DNA from: Ceriagrion tenellum
Taxonomy: Eukaryota > Arthropoda > Insecta > Odonata > Coenagrionidae
Assembly (NCBI GenBank): GCA_963169105.1
Contig: OY720639.1
Coordinates: 54,231,848-54,295,847 of the forward strand
Direction: 5' to 3'
DNA: 64,000 nucleotides
Under the pieces are notes generated by a model. The model saw only the letters and a list, made by a program, of their open reading frames with translations, ran no database searches and was not told the origin of the DNA. Every line of letters begins with the position of its first letter. Position 1 is the first letter of the stretch. The position numbers and the translations under genes were made by a program. Shown one piece after another: positions 60,170 to 64,000 of the stretch.

Positions 60170-63100
60170 CATAAATTGTGGCTGGAAATCATTTTACCCA
60201 GAAAGATGATTCACGCTCGGAGAATTTTCGAGCTCTACCAGCTCACTTTACTTGTCACATGTCACGCGCCTCGTAGTTGCTGTGGAGACGACTTTCGCCT
60301 TTGAAAGACGATTCAGTCTATTAAACGACCCAAGCCCGGCAGTGACCCGAAAATGGGGATGCCAATTTCTTAGCGATGAAAATGAGGACGAATTACGCTA
60401 AAAATTAAGCATTTGTAAGAACCCTTTCTCTTTTATACCATGATTCCCCATTTACTGTCTTCAATTCAAAGCGGTACTACACTTAAGAGATGGTTTGTCA
60501 CTATTTATGCCGGGATGACGCAAAACTTTGCATCGTTTTATGGATTTACACACATGAGTTGATGAATAAATCAGCTCCCATTCTGCAGATTTTCTCCGAC
60601 GTAAAACGGAGAAATTCCCTCAGTAGTTTGGTGAGAAGCAGATATGGTACAAAAGATAATATTACTGAGTAATTACTGTATGGCATTCATCTCAGAGAAA
60701 TACTTTTTCCGCACCCAAGAAACGCACGAAACTTGTGCGTCAACCAAATTATATGAGACCCATAACCGCATTGTCGTAAAAGGTAATTGGTTTTATATGT
60801 AAAACTCCTTCAATCAGTGGACTTTATCCTAAGGAGGGGTAAAAATATGAGCATAAATCCACTGAACTGAATTGAATCCTTATTTTTCCTCCGAAATGAT
60901 GAAAAGTTTACGGATCTCTATACACCCTTCTGATGATGTTACATCACTCTACTTATGCGTCATCCCGAGCACGCCGTTGGATTTTGTGACCTAGAACCAA
61001 AAAGTACACAAAGAAAAAAATACTATTTGAAAGTACGTCATAAACTTTATTCTTATTTCCCTCTTCTCTCCCTCACTTCTCAAATTTTATGTGGAATCTG
61101 CAAGTGGTATTTTTTCTTTGTGTCATCATGAAAAATTCCATTTAGTAGAGCCTGAGGGATCGTTTTACGTGAACAGAAAAATTATAATTGCAAACAAAAT
61201 CTCGAAGAAAGCTACACACTTTTTAAACTCCTTGCAGAAAGATTTAAAAAGAACATATATGGTTATTGGAAGGCCACTAAATGCTATGTGGAGAACGACT
61301 CAAGTCTAATTGTAAGACTATGGTTCATTACCTGGTGTTCATTTTTTCTCAATGGGCTTACGCAGTAGGTCATGATAACACCAAACAGATCTGCGGCTTT
61401 GCTGAAAGTTCCATTAGACGGTGTAAGAGAGCAAAGCATATTTGTTGAGACCTCAATTTAAGTTCGTCTATTTGAAAGATACTTTTGACTATCATCGTCA
61501 TCTTCCACAGCTCTACAGGGCCTTGGCTCTCAATCTTTTTCTTGCATTCCCTTTCCATCTTGTAATTCCCATTGCCTTCAGATCCCCTTCAACATTCTTC
61601 GGTCATTGTTTCCGTGGTCTTCCACTCTTCCTTCATTAAGTTCAACTGTAGATAAAGTTTAACTGACTATTTACTGCCGCTGTATGTTACATGAAGTTAA
61701 GCATAATATTTAAATTAATGCTTTTTGTAACTGAATATAACGTGTAAGTGAATGACGCATGACAATATGTCTTCTTCAAGGAATTATGAAGGATACTGGT
61801 CAGGCCAGAATCATATCGTAAGTGTGCGTAACTAATACCTGAATAACATGCAATGGTGGTCTCACTCAAGCCAACTTACTGAGTGACGTGTATTAATTCC
61901 ATGAATTTAAGCCGAATTCAGCGTTTACCATCTTCGTTTCCTATTCCTTCCCTCTGTCCATATCTTCTCTTGCGCTCTCCCTGTATGCACTCAGTGGACA
62001 CAATTTATTCGCTACAACTGTTTCGGATAGTGGCATTTCTCGAGTCCTATCGACTATGTCCATGCATGCAGTACTACTACACGCTTGCACCAGTCCCACA
62101 CAACCCACAAGGGGCCAAGTCATACCGATTCGCCGGGCATCAGGTACATTTCGCGCCGCATCTCCATACCCTAAGGCCTACGAGGATAGGGAATTGCGGA
62201 ACACTAGGCTCCATGGGCACGGCGAGAAATTCCTCGTTTCACCTCCGGAAGTTGTGGGCGTAATTTCAAGTGTGGTGAAGAGAAGTGTTCTCCCGTACGC
62301 ATAAATGTACGGAAGACTTGTATGAAACGAAGGTGAAAACAGTTGAACAACGGAAAAATCACGGCGATATAACCTCGGGGATTCCTCTGTTGAAATGTAT
62401 GATATTTTATGCCTCAAAATTCTATTGATTTATGAAAGCCTTCCCGTTTAAATTTTCTGCTGATAACATTCTTGGAAAAACGGATGATGACGTTCTTGGA
62501 ATAGTGTAAAGCAGAGCTCTAGCTGAGCTTCAGATCTCCTACACGTTTGGAACGAAGTCCTCCTGGAATAATTGGAAAATCTAGTTAAATAACGTATTGA
62601 TTACCATTGCACTGTTTCTAAGCGTGTCGTCTCTATCTCAAACGCACATCCTTCAACTTTTCCTTTCTACATCTACGCGCTATTCGCGTTTTCGAATTCG
62701 CGCTCTTTCATATAGCTTATCCTCCTCTGCACGTCTTACATCTTCACACTACCCTACGACCCGAAAAATAGGCTGGAATTCATAAAACTTGGCCAAAATA
62801 CGAAATTATTACTATTTTGACCTACAAAGTGATAAAAATAGATTTTAAAGGTCACTGAACGCGACATGTACGTAAAAATTTCGAAAAAACACAGTAGCTG
62901 ATATGTTATTGCGAAGTCGATCATTAGCGAAAAAATTTTGATTGTTTGGTTTCTTCTTGGATGTGTCAATAAATTACCAGGAATTGAAAATAATTATTTT
63001 ACGATCACAGTGTTACCCGCCAATTATATTGTACGCAGAATTCGCCTGAACCAACACAGAAATCCGCCTTGAAGTAAAATGGCTTATTGATAAACCTGAC

Positions 63101-64000
63101 TGACCTACCTGACCGTCAGTCGTAAGATCCGGGCACGAATCTCAGTCCTGTATAATGATTTACTCATGTAAAGTTCATCGTCTTTGTGTGTATGATAATT
63201 GTGTTAAAATTTAATCGCCATCACTATTGTTATATGACATGATTTATTTACTCGTACGCATGGGTGCTTTACAATTATTTTGAAACGCATAGCTATTTAG
63301 GCGCACTCCATGATTATGTAATAGTCGATAATATTTTTTTTGTAAAACGGGAAAATATTTTCCATACTCCAGTCTCTAGTATACTATCCTTGACTAAGTA
63401 ATCACACTTATTACCCCTTGGCCTCCACTGTCATTATGCTTAGTTAGAAAAAGTGTGACGCCGTCAGCACGTGCGCGATATAGATCCTTGACGATCGAGC
63501 CTTAAAGACTGACGAAGTAACAAGCTATTTTTCCGGGAGAAAGATTGGCGTGGCCTTGAAAGGAAGAGAAAACGCGGACCCGTGTATGGCTCCCTTCCTG
63601 GAAAAGGGGATTAGGGAGGAAGTAGGCGCCATTGAATGCGGACTCCACGTGCAAGGTTTCGCATTCGGAAATATAATTCGTATCATATCCTTTTCCCCTA
63701 GCTATCTTCTTCTCCACTGGATTTCTTTCCGTATTGACCCTTTTAGGAACCTTTCCCGACTAACTCCTCAAAAGCGCCACCTCTTTTTTTCCATTTCCCT
63801 CTCTATCTCTCTCTCAACACATCGTCATTTCTCATCTTCCGCGAGTCGTTTGGTTTCCATAGTGACGAGGCTCGATGATATCAGTGGTAATTCGATTGCG
63901 GTAGATTGCAATTTTTTCCTCCTCTGTGTTTCCATTTTTTTACTTAATTTCACACGGATGTTCGAAATCTTATGGCACTCTCTCTTACTACGGTGGTGAC
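60170..64000. other. Mostly non-coding DNA to the window end
   Basis: AT-rich except for two stretches of balanced composition. The stretch 61920-62310 has overlapping plus frames at 61883-62263 and 62056-62304, no family recognised. The stretch 63540-63900 has a plus frame, 63550-63999, running off the window, and a CT microsatellite near 63800-63816. A degraded B-box-like word, GGGCACGAATCTC, lies near 63136-63148. None is strong enough to call as a gene. Confidence 0.35.

Noticed and set aside
1..64000. CRISPR arrays, operons, integrons or other prokaryotic accessory systems
   Set aside because: No regularly spaced short repeats, no dense ORFs and no ribosome-binding context. The sequence has spliced-gene and eukaryotic transposon features instead.

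Overview
The window looks like AT-rich, gene-poor nuclear DNA from an animal, most likely an arthropod. There are no dense operon-like ORFs. Almost every long open frame is a chance frame or a transposon relic. The repeat content (tRNA-derived SINE relics, non-LTR retrotransposon tails, a mariner fossil, Penelope-like terminal modules) and one spliced neuronal receptor exon fit that reading. No species can be named from the sequence.

One host coding exon is well supported: 45066-45214 on the + strand. It encodes the N-terminal helix and first strands of a nicotinic acetylcholine receptor (Cys-loop) subunit, with a phase-1 acceptor and a phase-0 GTAAGT donor at the usual family positions. No further exon of the gene could be recognised, so much of the window may be its introns and flanks. 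A weaker exon-like segment with a signal-peptide-like hydrophobic run lies at 46222-46312.

The most distinctive content is a set of short terminal modules with hammerhead-ribozyme-like cores, usually arranged as inverted pairs. They lie at 1048-1289, 7229-7594, 8344-8670, 24871-24998 and 51986-52200, with a lone copy at 50724-50765. Such modules are known from Penelope-like elements (PLEs) and retrozyme-like elements. The pairs belong to diverged subfamilies, yet most are mirror-image head-to-head or tail-to-tail structures.

Layout: 1-9 kb has three inverted modules and two duplications. 12.8-13.5 kb is a pyrimidine-rich repeat tract. 15-19 kb has a tRNA-like relic, a long (AT)n and a GC-rich island. 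21-28.6 kb has non-LTR retrotransposon tails, all + strand, a 230-bp tandem duplication and one inverted module. 30-34 kb has three tRNA-like or SINE relics and a LINE ORF2 C-terminus on the minus strand. 34-41 kb is featureless. 41-42 kb has hairpin (MITE-like) DNA. 45-46.3 kb holds the receptor exon. 46.7-52.2 kb has tandem repeats, mariner, LINE and hammerhead relics. 55.4-57.1 kb has a tRNA-like relic, a dense palindrome cluster and a GC-rich stretch. 59-60.2 kb has SINE and LINE ends. The rest is AT-rich DNA in which nothing was identified.

All calls come from reading the sequence by eye. No alignment, folding or database search was run, and repeat boundaries are approximate unless stated as matched positions.
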